Below, in pieces: positions 53,594 to 62,439 of a DNA stretch of 64,000 nt (the first letter of the stretch is position 1; the number at the start of each line of letters is the position of its first letter). The DNA is from SAR324 cluster bacterium. GTDB taxonomy: Bacteria; SAR324; NAC60-12. The notes under the pieces were generated by a model that was not told the DNA's origin, ran no database searches, and saw only the letters and a list, made by a program, of their open reading frames with translations. A program made the position numbers and the translations under genes. The stretch spans positions 1 through 64,000 of the forward strand of contig JADGAV010000003.1 in the NCBI GenBank assembly GCA_015231825.1, in the 5' to 3' direction.

Positions 53594-54562
53594 ATGCGGA
53601 TACAACCCAAAATATTATTTACCTTGTTTGTCCTCCTGTCCTTTTTTGGAGGATCCCTTTCCGGACAGGAAACAGCGGTGGTCTCAGGTCGTGTCATTCC
53701 GCCAGGAACTGCATCTCTTCCCGAAACTGCGATGACGGTTGTCCTTCTAAAATTTGAAATCAATTCAGAAGGCAAGCTCGAAACCAAAGGACCGGTGGCC
53801 CAGGTTCAAACACAGGATTCCGGAAATTATAAATTTGATCCGATTCCGCTCGAAACCAAGGTAGCCTACCAGCTGGGCAGCAGCTTTGAGGGAAAAATTG
53901 TTCAATCGAATTTCTTTTTTCTGAAACCGGGACAAAGCAGCATCAATGTCGATTTGCTCATTCCAAGCATAACCGACAATGTCGAAGCCATTCAGGTAAT
54001 TAGTGCAACCATGTTTATTGAATCCGACATTGGCCGGCTGCAAATCACTGAAGTATTGAGACTGCACAACCCGACCAATGAATTCATTGAAACACGAAAG
54101 TCACCGCTTGTTTTCAATCTGCCTGAGTCCTTCACAAATTTTGAAGCACTCCAGCAAAATCCCAATGCCCCAAAAAATTACGAACTGCTGGGAACACGTC
54201 TTCAGTATTTTCGACAGTTTCCCCCAGGAGAAAGCACCATTATTTTCAGATACGGAGTCCCCGCCTATTTCGGAAATTATACTTTGCATCGGAAATATCT
54301 CCATGAATTTAAGGAAGGCAAAGTAATGACGCCGGTGAACCAGTTGACAATCAAATCCTCACAATTGAATCCGGCAAAATCAGAAAAATTGGGAGAAACA
54401 GCTCTGGATGCCTGGGAAATGGCCTCCGTCCAGCAACCGGAATTGGAGATTGAGGTAGGGGCTATTCCGGTGCAGCAGGTACTGTATGCCTATTTGGGAA
54501 TTGCGGTCTTTCTCGTCCTGATGCTTCTCGCAATATTCTTTGTTCGCATACGACTAAAATAA
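53594..54562 (+). CDS. Exported protein with carboxypeptidase-regulatory-like and C-terminal membrane anchor
   Basis: A 322-residue protein with a signal peptide (MRIQPKILFTLFVLLSFFGG, cleavage near SGQ). A beta-sandwich of carboxypeptidase-regulatory type follows (VVSGRVIPPGTASLPETA, GNYKFDPIPLETKVAYQLGS), then a second domain with bacterial-surface look (LRLHNPTNEFIETRKSPLVF). A single C-terminal span (YAYLGIAVFLVLMLLAIFF) is followed by VRIRLK. It is thus probably anchored in the inner membrane with its bulk in the periplasm. The frame is open to 53333; ATG at 53507 is an alternative. Similar proteins accompany cytochrome c biogenesis-like loci, but none is here. Function unknown. Confidence 0.65.
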   Translation: MRIQPKILFTLFVLLSFFGGSLSGQETAVVSGRVIPPGTASLPETAMTVVLLKFEINSEGKLETKGPVAQVQTQDSGNYKFDPIPLETKVAYQLGSSFEGKIVQSNFFFLKPGQSSINVDLLIPSITDNVEAIQVISATMFIESDIGRLQITEVLRLHNPTNEFIETRKSPLVFNLPESFTNFEALQQNPNAPKNYELLGTRLQYFRQFPPGESTIIFRYGVPAYFGNYTLHRKYLHEFKEGKVMTPVNQLTIKSSQLNPAKSEKLGETALDAWEMASVQQPELEIEVGAIPVQQVLYAYLGIAVFLVLMLLAIFFVRIRLK

Positions 54563-54595
54563 TTTTTTATGAATCATTGGAAATCTGCAGATGGG

Positions 54596-54621
54596 CAGGG
54601 AAGCTCTGAATTTCCTGGATT
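54596..54621 (+). terminator. Weak hairpin after the 53.6 kb gene
   Basis: CAGGGAA (54596-54602) pairs with TTTCCTG (54611-54617), one G-T pair, loop of 8 bases, followed by GATTTT. A modest terminator candidate, 33 bases past the stop and upstream of selD. Confidence 0.35.
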
Positions 54622-54800
54622 TTAAGTGAAATCATTGATCAATCGAGCTTTTAAAAAACAATTACATGATCGTTTTTAGCAAAGTTGACCTGCCAGGAAC
54701 CGTTCTCGCTTTGATCACAAATTCCGATTGCCCTTTGAATCAAGATTGAACAATTGGCGGCTTTCAAACAGTGCAATCATAACAACCGTGTAGAAAAACT

Positions 54801-55859
54801 ATGGCTTTAAATACACTTTTTAAAAAAGCATCCCTGACCAGTCTTGCCAAGACCTGTGGTTGAGCAGCAAAACTGAGTCCGGTCGGACTTGGAGAACTGT
54901 TAGCAAACCTGCCCAGGAATCAGGATCCCAACCTGCTTGTAGGATTCGAAACGAGCGACGATGCGGCCATTTATCGGCTTACTGACGAAATCGCTTTAGT
55001 GACAACCGCAGATTTCATAACTCCTCCTGTTGATGACCCTTTCCTGTTTGGACAGATTGCCGCGACCAACGCCCTCAGCGACGTCTATGCAATGGGAGGC
55101 AAGCCAATCACTTGTCTCAATCTGGTAGGGTTTCCCTCCGATCAGTTAGCCCCGGAGATTTTGCACAGTATCATCGCCGGCGCCCTTGACAAGATCACAG
55201 AAGCGGGAGCCGTTCTTGCAGGAGGTCACACAACCGAAGATGACGAACCAAAATTTGGTTTGTCGGTTACCGGAATTGTTCATCCAAAGAAGTATTGGAG
55301 CAATTCAGGAGCGAAAGCAGGGGATGTTCTCATCCTGACTAAACCGATTGGCAGTGGTGTTCTCTTCAATGCAAATTTAAAAAAAATGGTTTCAGATGAA
55401 GCTTTGAATCAATGCATAAAGTTGTTGATTACACTAAATAAAGTGGCAGCAGAAACACTTTCCGCCTTTGAAGTTCACGCAGCGACAGACATCACCGGTT
55501 TTGGCATGGCCGGACATACAATGGAAATGGCTAAAGGTTCCGGGGTTACCATAAAAATTGATACTTCTGCAGTTCCAATTATGGAGGAGGCCTTGGAGAT
55601 GTATGAAAAAGGAGTTACAACGGGGGTGAATCGAATCAACCGCGAGTTGATCGAAGCCGACACACGTTTTGAACGGGAGATGCCCAAAAAGCATCAGGAA
55701 ATATTTATTGACCCGCAAACCAGCGGAGGACTGCTTGTTGCCGTACCGGCTTCTCAAGGAGAGAATATTGTCAGGAGCTTGCATAACGCCGGTGTTTCTC
55801 ATGCGTGTATTGTTGGTACGGTTCATGATCAGGAACAGGATCATTTATTTTTTATCTGA
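54801..55859 (+). CDS. selD: Selenide, water dikinase SelD, itself a selenoprotein (TGA = Sec at codon 21)
   Basis: SelD makes selenophosphate from selenide and ATP, the selenium donor for selenocysteine tRNA. ATG at 54801 opens a frame that runs through TGA at 54861-54863 and continues to the stop at 55857-55859 (352 aa with Sec21). The residues around the TGA (AKTCG-Sec-AAKLSPVGLGEL) match the SelD active site, where Cys or Sec precedes the catalytic Lys. Downstream are DDAAIYRLTDEIALVTTADF, GQIAATNALSDVYAMGGKP and LAGGHTTEDDEPKFGLSVTG. A hairpin follows the TGA. A caller that treats TGA as stop would start at 54999 and lose 66 residues. SelA, SelB and the tRNA are not in the window. Confidence 0.93.
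54873..54892 (+). promoter_or_regulatory. Bacterial SECIS-like hairpin in selD
   Basis: CTGAGTCC (54873-54880) pairs with GGACTTGG (54885-54892) in an 8-bp stem including two G-T pairs; the loop is GGTC. It begins 10 bases after the Sec TGA, with the loop 17 bases after it. A GU in the apical loop at this distance is the known requirement for SelB in Escherichia coli fdhF. It supports true recoding of the TGA. Confidence 0.7.
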
Positions 55860-55993
55860 GTTTCTCAAATCAATTTACGGAAGACTTTTTAGATACGAAA
55901 GCTTGCCTTTCCTGCGCGGAACCATCACTTTTAGAAAAATATCTCGAATCTGATTCTCAAGAACTTACTGGGAACAAACAAATAGACTAAACC

Positions 55994-56623
55994 ATGGAAA
56001 AGAAAAAGGATCTTGTGAAAAAAATAATAGGGGTCTTGTTCATTATAGTATGGCTGGCAGGATGTCAGAGCAAAGACGAAGAACAGCTCCGACTGGCAGC
56101 AAAGACAGGTGATTTGGATACAATCAAACGCCTGGTGAGCGAAGGAATAGATGTGAATGCAAAGGACAACGTCGGTGAATCAGCAATGCTCTGGGCAGCA
56201 CTGGACAACCGCAAGGCAATAATGGAATTCCTAATTAAAAACGGCGGTCAGATCAACATTCAGGATATCAACGGAATGACCCCTCTGATGTGGGCTGCAA
56301 ACAGTGGGCATCCGGATATGATTGAACTATTAATCAGTAAGGGGGCTGTGGTGAATTTCAAAGACAGTAAGCAGTGGACTGCTTTGATGTGGGCCTCCTA
56401 CAATGGCAACATTCCTGCGATGCAGGTTTTGCTCAAGCATGGGGCCAAAGTAATAGACAGCTCTGCGGAAGGTTGGTCACCGCTGACCTTGGCAGCACGG
56501 AAAAACAGAATCAATCCCATGCGTCTCCTGGTTGCACATGGTGCCGATATAAACACTGCAATGATGTGGGCAAACCAGAGAAAACATGGATCCATCGTCC
56601 AGGCGTTAAAGCTTCTGCGCTAA
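55994..56623 (+). CDS. Ankyrin-repeat lipoprotein
   Basis: A 209-residue lipoprotein with signal peptide (KKIIGVLFIIVWLAGC, lipobox LAGC, Cys24). About five ankyrin repeats follow, from EEQLRLAAKTGDLDTIKRLV to GWSPLTLAARKNRINPMRLL and the final ALKLL. Repeats contain the standard G-TPLMWAA turn (NGMTPLMWAANSGHPDMIEL). Such periplasmic ankyrin proteins are often inhibitors or scaffolds, for example of catalases or toxins. The start is 134 bases after the selD stop; see the finding on the open -1 frame between them. Confidence 0.85.
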   Translation: MEKKKDLVKKIIGVLFIIVWLAGCQSKDEEQLRLAAKTGDLDTIKRLVSEGIDVNAKDNVGESAMLWAALDNRKAIMEFLIKNGGQINIQDINGMTPLMWAANSGHPDMIELLISKGAVVNFKDSKQWTALMWASYNGNIPAMQVLLKHGAKVIDSSAEGWSPLTLAARKNRINPMRLLVAHGADINTAMMWANQRKHGSIVQALKLLR

Positions 56624-56637
56624 TCGATTCTGATATA

Positions 56638-56955
56638 TTACTTCAAACTTTCTTTCAACGCCCGCAATTCATCGAGGAGCTTTTGACTGCTTTTTGGTTT
56701 TGGTTTCGGAAGAACGGGTTTCGGAATCGCTTCCGGTTTTGCTTCAACAGTTGTCGAAGAAGCTAGCACAGATCCCTCTTCATGATTTTTTTCTAATAGA
56801 AGGGCAATTGCTTTCGGTCTAGACAGATCCCGCTGCTGAGCGAAATCATCCAGTTTCTGCAAAACCGATTGCGGTAATCCTACGAGAATTTTCTGCACCG
56901 GTTCCTGATATTCCCGTTTCCGTCCGGCACCTTTTCGATAACCGCCTCTCGCCAT
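56638..56955 (-). CDS. Small ribbon-helix-helix-like DNA-binding protein
   Basis: A 105-residue basic protein. The N-terminal MARGGYRKGAGRKREYQ resembles an AT-hook-like basic patch. It is followed by KILVGLPQSVLQKLDDFAQQ and SRPKAIALLLEKN, a strand-helix-helix pattern of the MetJ/Arc type. A Pro/Lys-rich linker (PKPVLPKPKPK) leads to an amphipathic helix (LLDELRALKESLK). It is transcribed convergently with the ankyrin gene (14-base gap). No partner toxin is adjacent, so it is not a clear antitoxin. Confidence 0.6.
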   Translation of the reverse strand: MARGGYRKGAGRKREYQEPVQKILVGLPQSVLQKLDDFAQQRDLSRPKAIALLLEKNHEEGSVLASSTTVEAKPEAIPKPVLPKPKPKSSQKLLDELRALKESLK

Positions 56956-57181
56956 TACTCTAAATCCATTATCAGGTTTCTGTTAGATGAAATGCAAAAT
57001 TTCATTCCTGTAGTTCTAATTTTTTAAAATGCCAGAGTCAATTCTTTATCACATTCGCTGCTTATAAATATTCTGTCTCAAGGATCTGATCTATTTCATC
57101 CGGCATTCCATTAGCAATCATTTAAAATTGAAGTTTTTCACTCGTTTCACGCAGAGGTCAACACAGCGAAAATTCAAAATT

Positions 57182-59866
57182 TCACCCATCCGAGAATACG
57201 AGCAATGTTCTTTGCGATTTCTTGGGGATACTCCCGCAGATCTCACCGTAGTCGATCGCACCTGGTAGTTCTAGATTTTCACAACTCAGATCCGGATTAT
57301 CTTTCAACTCGATTATAGAAATTCGATTCAAACCTGCCAGACCTTCCACCACACGCAACTTATTGCTTTGCAGTTTCAATTGAATCAATTCGCTCAGGTG
57401 AGTCAAATTGACATGGGCCAGCAAATTTCCAGACAGATTGAGTTTTTCAAGATGCGGCGTCTGGAACAAATCAATCGAACTCAATCGGTTTTCCGACAAG
57501 TTTAAATTTTTGAGTTTTTCCAAATAGGGCAAGTCAATCAGAGTGAATCGGTTTCCTGAGAGATCCAAAAGATATAAATTGGGTAAAAAAACCAGATTTA
57601 TGCTCCTCAGCTGATTCTTCGCAAGAGAAAGGCCTTCAATTTTCGCTAGCGGACTCGTATCAATTTCTGTGAGTTGATTGTGGGAAAGCAGAAGTGTTTT
57701 TAATTTTACCAAATCTCCCAACTCGACCGTTTTGAGTTGATTGTGGGAAAGGTCCAGATGTTTGAGTTGATTTAAAGATCGGACGGTGATGGTGTTCAGT
57801 TGATTGTTATCAGCTTCAAACCGGATCAGGTTCTGGAGCAGCCCGACATCCAGTGTTGCAAGCTGATTGTTTGATAAATCCAGCATCTCCAAATTGATCA
57901 ATGAAGCCAATTCTATCGCTTTGATTTGATTATTGGAAACATCCAATGTTTTTAACTGTACAAGTGCGTTGACCGTCAGCTCGGTGAGTTTATTGAGAGA
58001 AACATCCAAGTGTTCCAGCTGCGTCAATGAAGACACTTCCACCTTGGAAAGTTGGTTGTTTCTCAATATCAAATCGGTCAAATTGTTCAAAGAAGAGACA
58101 TCAATCTCCGTCAATTGGTTGTTCTTCAAGTTGAGCCGATTCAGATCGAGATAGGCGACATTGAGAGAAAGCAATTTGTTATCATTCAAGTAGAGTTCCT
58201 TCAACTCACCGAGATAGCTGACATCAAGATGCGCCATCAGATTGTTCCTCAAGTCCAAACGTCTCAGACTGTTCAGGGATGAGAGATCAATTTCTTCAAA
58301 AAGATTTCCCTGAAGAAAAAGCCCCTGCAGCAAGGTTAAACTAGAAAGATCAATTTGCTCAATCCGATTGTTGTCCAGATGCAGATTCTCCAGCTGAGTC
58401 AGCGTTGTAACATTTATTTTCCTGAGGTTGTTGTTGCGTAAATCGATATCCACCAGGTTGCTTATGGAAGGAAAAATAATGCTTACCAAATCGTTATTAG
58501 CGGCATTGAGACTCGCCAAAAACCTTTGTTTTGAAAGATCCAGGTTCACAAACTGATTTTTTGACAAATTGAACTTCCGGAGTTGAGTCAATGGAGCCAA
58601 ATCCACTCGCGCCAGATGGTTCCTTGAAACATCGAGCTCTTCCAGCAAGTTCAATTTTTCCAGGGCAAGATTGGCAAAACGATTGTCCGAGAGATCCAGA
58701 ATTCGAATCCTGTCAAGAGATGACAGATCGAGAAAGTGCAATTGATTGTTTCTCAAATAGAGTTCTTCAAGCTCCGTCAAAAAATTAATTTTAAGGAGAG
58801 GAATGCGGTTGTCCTCCAGGTTTAGAACCCGCAACGCTTTTAGTTCAGAGAGCTTGATTTGAGTCAACTGATTGTTGGAAAATTTAAGAATTTCTGCATT
58901 GATAAAATGTTCGATCCCGGACGCAGTTTTTATTTTCTTTTGTGAGCAATCGATTTCCTGAACCCGGCACGCTAGTTTATAGCTGATGGGCTGGCTGCGA
59001 TCCAAACCGTCTCTGGAGCGCAAAGGAAAAACATTTTCACGCAGACAAGCTTCAAAATTTTTGTCGGGGAAAAAAATGGATCCATTGCTTTCACAACCAA
59101 ATTGATTGAGTTCCTCTTCCGAAACAGAGACGAACTGCTTTATTTCCTTGCGATCGTCTTCCAAATTCTCTTCATCGATATCTGCTGCTCCAGCAGAAAG
59201 CATTTTTTCAAGAATGGAATCTTCGCCAGATTTGATTTCTAACGGAGCAGGGCCTTTGGCGGGCGCGGCAGCTGACTTGGGCAGTAAAGTTCTTTGAGCT
59301 GCTGCAGAATTATACGGAGGCGGTAAAACTCTTTCCAAATCAGGAGCTTTCCCCTGCATCAGGCCGCCCTCAGCATACCTCGAATCAGATGAGTTTGTTT
59401 TCTTCGGCGATTCGGCAGGCTGGGGATCTCTTTTTTTTAAGGTATTTTGTTTGGAGGACTTTTGAGAAAAATGAGCTTGGGCAGTTAAATCTCCCGAGAC
59501 CTGGGTTTTGGAAGAGGAGCGCAAATGCTGTTTGTCTGCATTTTTTAGCAAACCCTTCTGCAGCTGTTCCTGAGAAGCACGGGTTGCTTCATTCAAAAGC
59601 GCTTTCTTTTTTTGACGCAACTGCACTGAAGAAGTGCTGACCTGATTGGGGGGAAATTTGGATTCTGAATTGATTGCAGGTGGGCCTTTCGTTAAAAGTT
59701 GACCTTCCTGCACTTCCTCTTTCAATGAAGATGGCATTCCAAGAAACAAACCCAGAACGAACACGATTCCAAAAACGCTGAGCAACAAAGTGCTCAAGCC
59801 CCGGGAGTTCTTTATTGAAGTCATTTGATTTCTTGTTGACCCGCTTTCTATTCGCTTCGACTTCAT
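57182..59866 (-). CDS. Giant leucine-rich-repeat protein with N-terminal membrane anchor
   Basis: An 894-residue protein. One hydrophobic span (LSTLLLSVFGIVFVLGLFLG, about residues 24-43) anchors it, followed by a 230-residue Ser/Lys/Ala-rich disordered linker. An N-cap with Cys residues (FPDKNFEACLREN, ACRVQEIDCSQKKI) resembles that of internalin-like LRRs. About 25 tandem repeats, nearly all of exactly 21 residues (consensus LxxLxxLxLxxNxLxxIDLSS), follow from about residue 335 to 865. The C-cap (NPDLSCENLELPGAI, then EICG) has two cysteines. The repeats are diverged at DNA level, so they are old. It probably faces the periplasm or surface; ligand unknown. ATG at 59866 or 59824. Confidence 0.85.
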   Translation of the reverse strand: MKSKRIESGSTRNQMTSIKNSRGLSTLLLSVFGIVFVLGLFLGMPSSLKEEVQEGQLLTKGPPAINSESKFPPNQVSTSSVQLRQKKKALLNEATRASQEQLQKGLLKNADKQHLRSSSKTQVSGDLTAQAHFSQKSSKQNTLKKRDPQPAESPKKTNSSDSRYAEGGLMQGKAPDLERVLPPPYNSAAAQRTLLPKSAAAPAKGPAPLEIKSGEDSILEKMLSAGAADIDEENLEDDRKEIKQFVSVSEEELNQFGCESNGSIFFPDKNFEACLRENVFPLRSRDGLDRSQPISYKLACRVQEIDCSQKKIKTASGIEHFINAEILKFSNNQLTQIKLSELKALRVLNLEDNRIPLLKINFLTELEELYLRNNQLHFLDLSSLDRIRILDLSDNRFANLALEKLNLLEELDVSRNHLARVDLAPLTQLRKFNLSKNQFVNLDLSKQRFLASLNAANNDLVSIIFPSISNLVDIDLRNNNLRKINVTTLTQLENLHLDNNRIEQIDLSSLTLLQGLFLQGNLFEEIDLSSLNSLRRLDLRNNLMAHLDVSYLGELKELYLNDNKLLSLNVAYLDLNRLNLKNNQLTEIDVSSLNNLTDLILRNNQLSKVEVSSLTQLEHLDVSLNKLTELTVNALVQLKTLDVSNNQIKAIELASLINLEMLDLSNNQLATLDVGLLQNLIRFEADNNQLNTITVRSLNQLKHLDLSHNQLKTVELGDLVKLKTLLLSHNQLTEIDTSPLAKIEGLSLAKNQLRSINLVFLPNLYLLDLSGNRFTLIDLPYLEKLKNLNLSENRLSSIDLFQTPHLEKLNLSGNLLAHVNLTHLSELIQLKLQSNKLRVVEGLAGLNRISIIELKDNPDLSCENLELPGAIDYGEICGSIPKKSQRTLLVFSDG

Positions 59867-59945
59867 AGAATGTCTCTTTCATCGAGATTTTACCTGCAAG
59901 CCCTTGATTCACGCGCATCCATCGTCAAAAGAAAGTAAAAATAAT

Positions 59946-60189
59946 ATGAAGGGTGATCAAAAGTCGAACTATTTATCCTGTGCCGGCTGTTCAACTGGCT
60001 CAATCTGTCTCTATTGCAATTCAGCAGACTTTTCCCGGAATCGTCTGTTTTTAACTGCTGGTGAAAAAAAACAGGTATTCCTTGAAAATCTGCTGATATA
60101 TCATTACTCTCGAGGCAGAAAAAAACCTGTTTATGTTTTCGTTCATTCCAGCAAAAATCAAAATAGATGTCATTCATTTCAACAGTTAA
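59946..60189 (+). pseudogene. Possible decayed FNR/CRP-family regulator N-terminus
   Basis: From the ATG at 59946 the frame reads a Cys cluster (CAGCSTGSICLYC) and then KKQVFLENLLIYHYSRG, the style of an FNR-like iron-sulfur N-terminus and first effector-domain strand. The effector-like continuation (PAKIKIDVIHFNS) lies in a different frame, after a run of A residues near 60120, and stops at 60187-60189. That suggests a frameshifted fragment cut short before nudC. The reading is tentative; chance similarity is possible. Confidence 0.25.
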
Positions 60190-60982
60190 ACCTCCCCGGT
60201 CCAGAGAGAAAGCGGCCTGGTGGTTTTTATTTAATCAAAATCGGCTGCTGGTTCAAGAAAGCAGCCGCGGTGCCGACTTACCCTTTGTGCAGGAGTTGTC
60301 AGAATTGGGACTCACAGCGGTGAGACAACATTACCTCGGAACATTGAATGGGGTACACTGTTATTCTGCAGAACTGCAAGCCGACCAGGTGCTCCCTGAG
60401 AAGATGAAATTTGAAGGATTGAGAGAACTCTTTGAAAGATTGAGCCCGGAATTTTACACACTGGCAGGGCATGCCTCCCAAATCGTAACATGGGATCAAA
60501 ATCACCAATATTGCGGACGCTGCGGTACCCGCACTGAAATAATGGATGATGAACGTGCCAGAATCTGCCCCCAATGCAGACACATGAGTTTTCCCCGTAT
60601 TTCCCCCTGCATCATTGTTGCCGTCATCAAAGACAAAGAAATTCTTCTTGCCCGCTCCCCCCACTTCCCTCCGGGGCGATACAGCGTCCTGGCAGGTTTT
60701 GTGGAAGCAGGAGAAACTTTGGAAGACTGCGTTAAAAGGGAGGTAATAGAGGAAGTTGGGATTACCGTTACGAATATTCGCTATTTTGACAACCAGCCCT
60801 GGCCTTTCCCTCACTCCTTGATGATTGGATTTATTGCCGATTATGCAGAAGGTGAAATTTCCATTGATCACAAGGAGATTGTTGATGCCAATTGGTACAG
60901 CAGAGACAAGCTCCCCAATCTCCCACATCGAGCCAGCATTGCCCGTCGCTTGGTGGAATGGTATCTAGAAAACATTCAATGA
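60167..60982 (+). CDS. nudC: NADH pyrophosphatase / RNA deNADding enzyme NudC
   Basis: NudC splits NADH to NMNH and AMP and removes NAD caps from RNA 5' ends. A zinc ribbon (CGRCGTRTEIMDDERARICP with CRH) precedes the NUDIX box GFVEAGETLEDCVKREVIEE followed by VGI. The NudC-specific NQPWPFPHS motif (SQPWPFPxS in the family) follows. 271 aa is normal. The first 23 residues (before WWFLFNQNRLLV) show no clear homology. The start at 60167 lacks a strong ribosome binding site and overlaps the regulator remnant. Confidence 0.93.
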   Translation: MSFISTVKPPRSREKAAWWFLFNQNRLLVQESSRGADLPFVQELSELGLTAVRQHYLGTLNGVHCYSAELQADQVLPEKMKFEGLRELFERLSPEFYTLAGHASQIVTWDQNHQYCGRCGTRTEIMDDERARICPQCRHMSFPRISPCIIVAVIKDKEILLARSPHFPPGRYSVLAGFVEAGETLEDCVKREVIEEVGITVTNIRYFDNQPWPFPHSLMIGFIADYAEGEISIDHKEIVDANWYSRDKLPNLPHRASIARRLVEWYLENIQ

Positions 60983-61059
60983 CATTTCCTGACAAAAGGA
61001 AGAATCATCGTCAAATTGCAATTTGACTGCTAATTTCTTCAGCAACCCATGGAATGAAA

Positions 61060-62082
61060 CTATCCTGTCGGGAAGTCTTCGGTTCCATCAAAATGTCGGG
61101 CGAATCGTCCTTTTGAACGGGGATGAACAGGGTCTTGAACCGGCCAGGGCCAGCCGCCGAACTGATCGGTTTGGTAATCCTGGTAAGCTCGCCTGATTTC
61201 CTCCTGAGTGTTCATCACAAATGGGCCATACTGCACGACTGGTTCGTTGATCGGGCGTCCTTGAAGCAAGAGGATACGGCTCTCAGCAGCACCATTCTTC
61301 AAACAAACTTCCTTTTCAGAAACCAGCTCCGCTCCATGATAAGGAGGAATGCTTTCTTCGTCCAGGTTCAAAGCAGTCCCTTTGAAAAAATAAAGCGTCC
61401 TATTCAACCCAGCTTCACCCGCAGGCAATTTCCAGTTTGCGCCTGCCTCCATTCGAATCGTCCAGATCGCCACAGCATTTGCCGAGTCTGCTGCCCAAGA
61501 ATCAGGAGGAGGCGATGGCGTCTGAATCCCTTCAATCCGACCGGCGATAACATCAATCTCTGTCAATTTTCCCTCCGCGTCCCTGGAAACATATTTTGGA
61601 ATCATGTCTGCCCACAGCATCGTAAAGTGCGGGTCAACCAGTTTATTGACTCGAGGGAGATTGAGCCAAATCTGGAATAATTCCAGGGTGTTTTCCTTAT
61701 CTTTATTGAGTATTGGAAACATTTCGGCATGCTGTATTCCTTTTCCCGCCGTCATCCATTGAACGTCACCAAATCCATAACGCCCGGCAGCGCCCATCGA
61801 ATCAGCATGATCGATCAAACCTTTTTGGGCGACGGTTACCGTTTCAAAACCGCGGTGAGGATGCGCAGGAAATCCCGGAATTTTATCTCCGTGATACATC
61901 CGCCAGCCATCCTTAATTTCAAAATCCTGGCCGATGTTCCTCCCTTCCAGTGAGGCAGCTGGTCCCATTTGATCATTTCCTGCAGGATAGAAATCCTCAT
62001 GGTGAACGCAAAAAAGAAAAGGATCAGCAGTTTCCCAGGGGAAGCCCAGTTTTTTAATTCTGATCACGGCTTGTTTTTTCAT
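61060..62082 (-). CDS. Pirin family protein
   Basis: Bicupin iron protein; bacterial pirins include quercetinase-like enzymes and regulators. The metal-binding motif is [13 protein letters not shown], with later [13 protein letters not shown]; the C-terminal cupin contains [18 protein letters not shown] and [19 protein letters not shown] chose the ATG at 62082, which has GAGGAGAATTCT upstream, giving 340 aa. The frame is open to 62130. It is convergent with nudC and divergent from dgcN. Confidence 0.88.
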   Translation of the reverse strand: MKKQAVIRIKKLGFPWETADPFLFCVHHEDFYPAGNDQMGPAASLEGRNIGQDFEIKDGWRMYHGDKIPGFPAHPHRGFETVTVAQKGLIDHADSMGAAGRYGFGDVQWMTAGKGIQHAEMFPILNKDKENTLELFQIWLNLPRVNKLVDPHFTMLWADMIPKYVSRDAEGKLTEIDVIAGRIEGIQTPSPPPDSWAADSANAVAIWTIRMEAGANWKLPAGEAGLNRTLYFFKGTALNLDEESIPPYHGAELVSEKEVCLKNGAAESRILLLQGRPINEPVVQYGPFVMNTQEEIRRAYQDYQTDQFGGWPWPVQDPVHPRSKGRFARHFDGTEDFPTG

Positions 62083-62439
62083 AGAATTCTCCTCAAAAAT
62101 GTTCTCCGCGGGATGACGCCAGCCACTCATGATCCTGCCGCCGGAGAGTCAGCTCTTTCATCTCGCATTTAAATATTAATCATCAGTTTGACTTTTATCC
62201 GTAAAAAATCAAAATGCCAAGCGTAGATTGAGAAGACCCATCCCCTCGTGAATACATTTAAAGATTCTTTACTTTTTACAAAGAAGCCGTTGAAATATAA
62301 AGAAATTTCAAGAATTTCCTAAAATTTCGTTGCTTTTGTTGTAGATTTTGAGATCATATTTTTTTTCATTTTCAGAAGAGAGAAAACATTCGAAAAAGCA
62401 TTTTTCAGCCACATATAAAACGTTTCAGGAAAGAGTTCT
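62083..62439. other. Divergent control region between pirin and dgcN genes
   Basis: 357 AT-rich bases, no gene. It contains the palindrome GAAATTTC (62302-62309) flanked by related copies (GAAATATAAAG, AGAATTTCCT, AAAATTTCG) between 62292 and 62329, a possible operator cluster for dgcN. CAGGAAAGAG before 62440 is the dgcN ribosome binding site. Confidence 0.4.
62302..62309. promoter_or_regulatory. GAAATTTC palindrome upstream of dgcN
   Basis: A perfect 8-base palindrome within a 38-base stretch holding several TTTC/GAAA half-sites. RpiR-type regulators of D-glutamate genes could use such sites, but the background is AT-rich and the match may be chance. Confidence 0.25.

Noticed and set aside
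57300..58900. Regular 63-base periodicity that could suggest a tandem repeat or CRISPR-like array.
   Set aside because: It is the DNA image of the 21-residue LRRs; DNA units are diverged and there are no identical repeats with unique spacers.
59904..60323. 139-codon plus-strand frame overlapping the start of nudC.
   Set aside because: The second half is only an alternative reading of nudC; the first part is reported instead as a possible regulator fragment.
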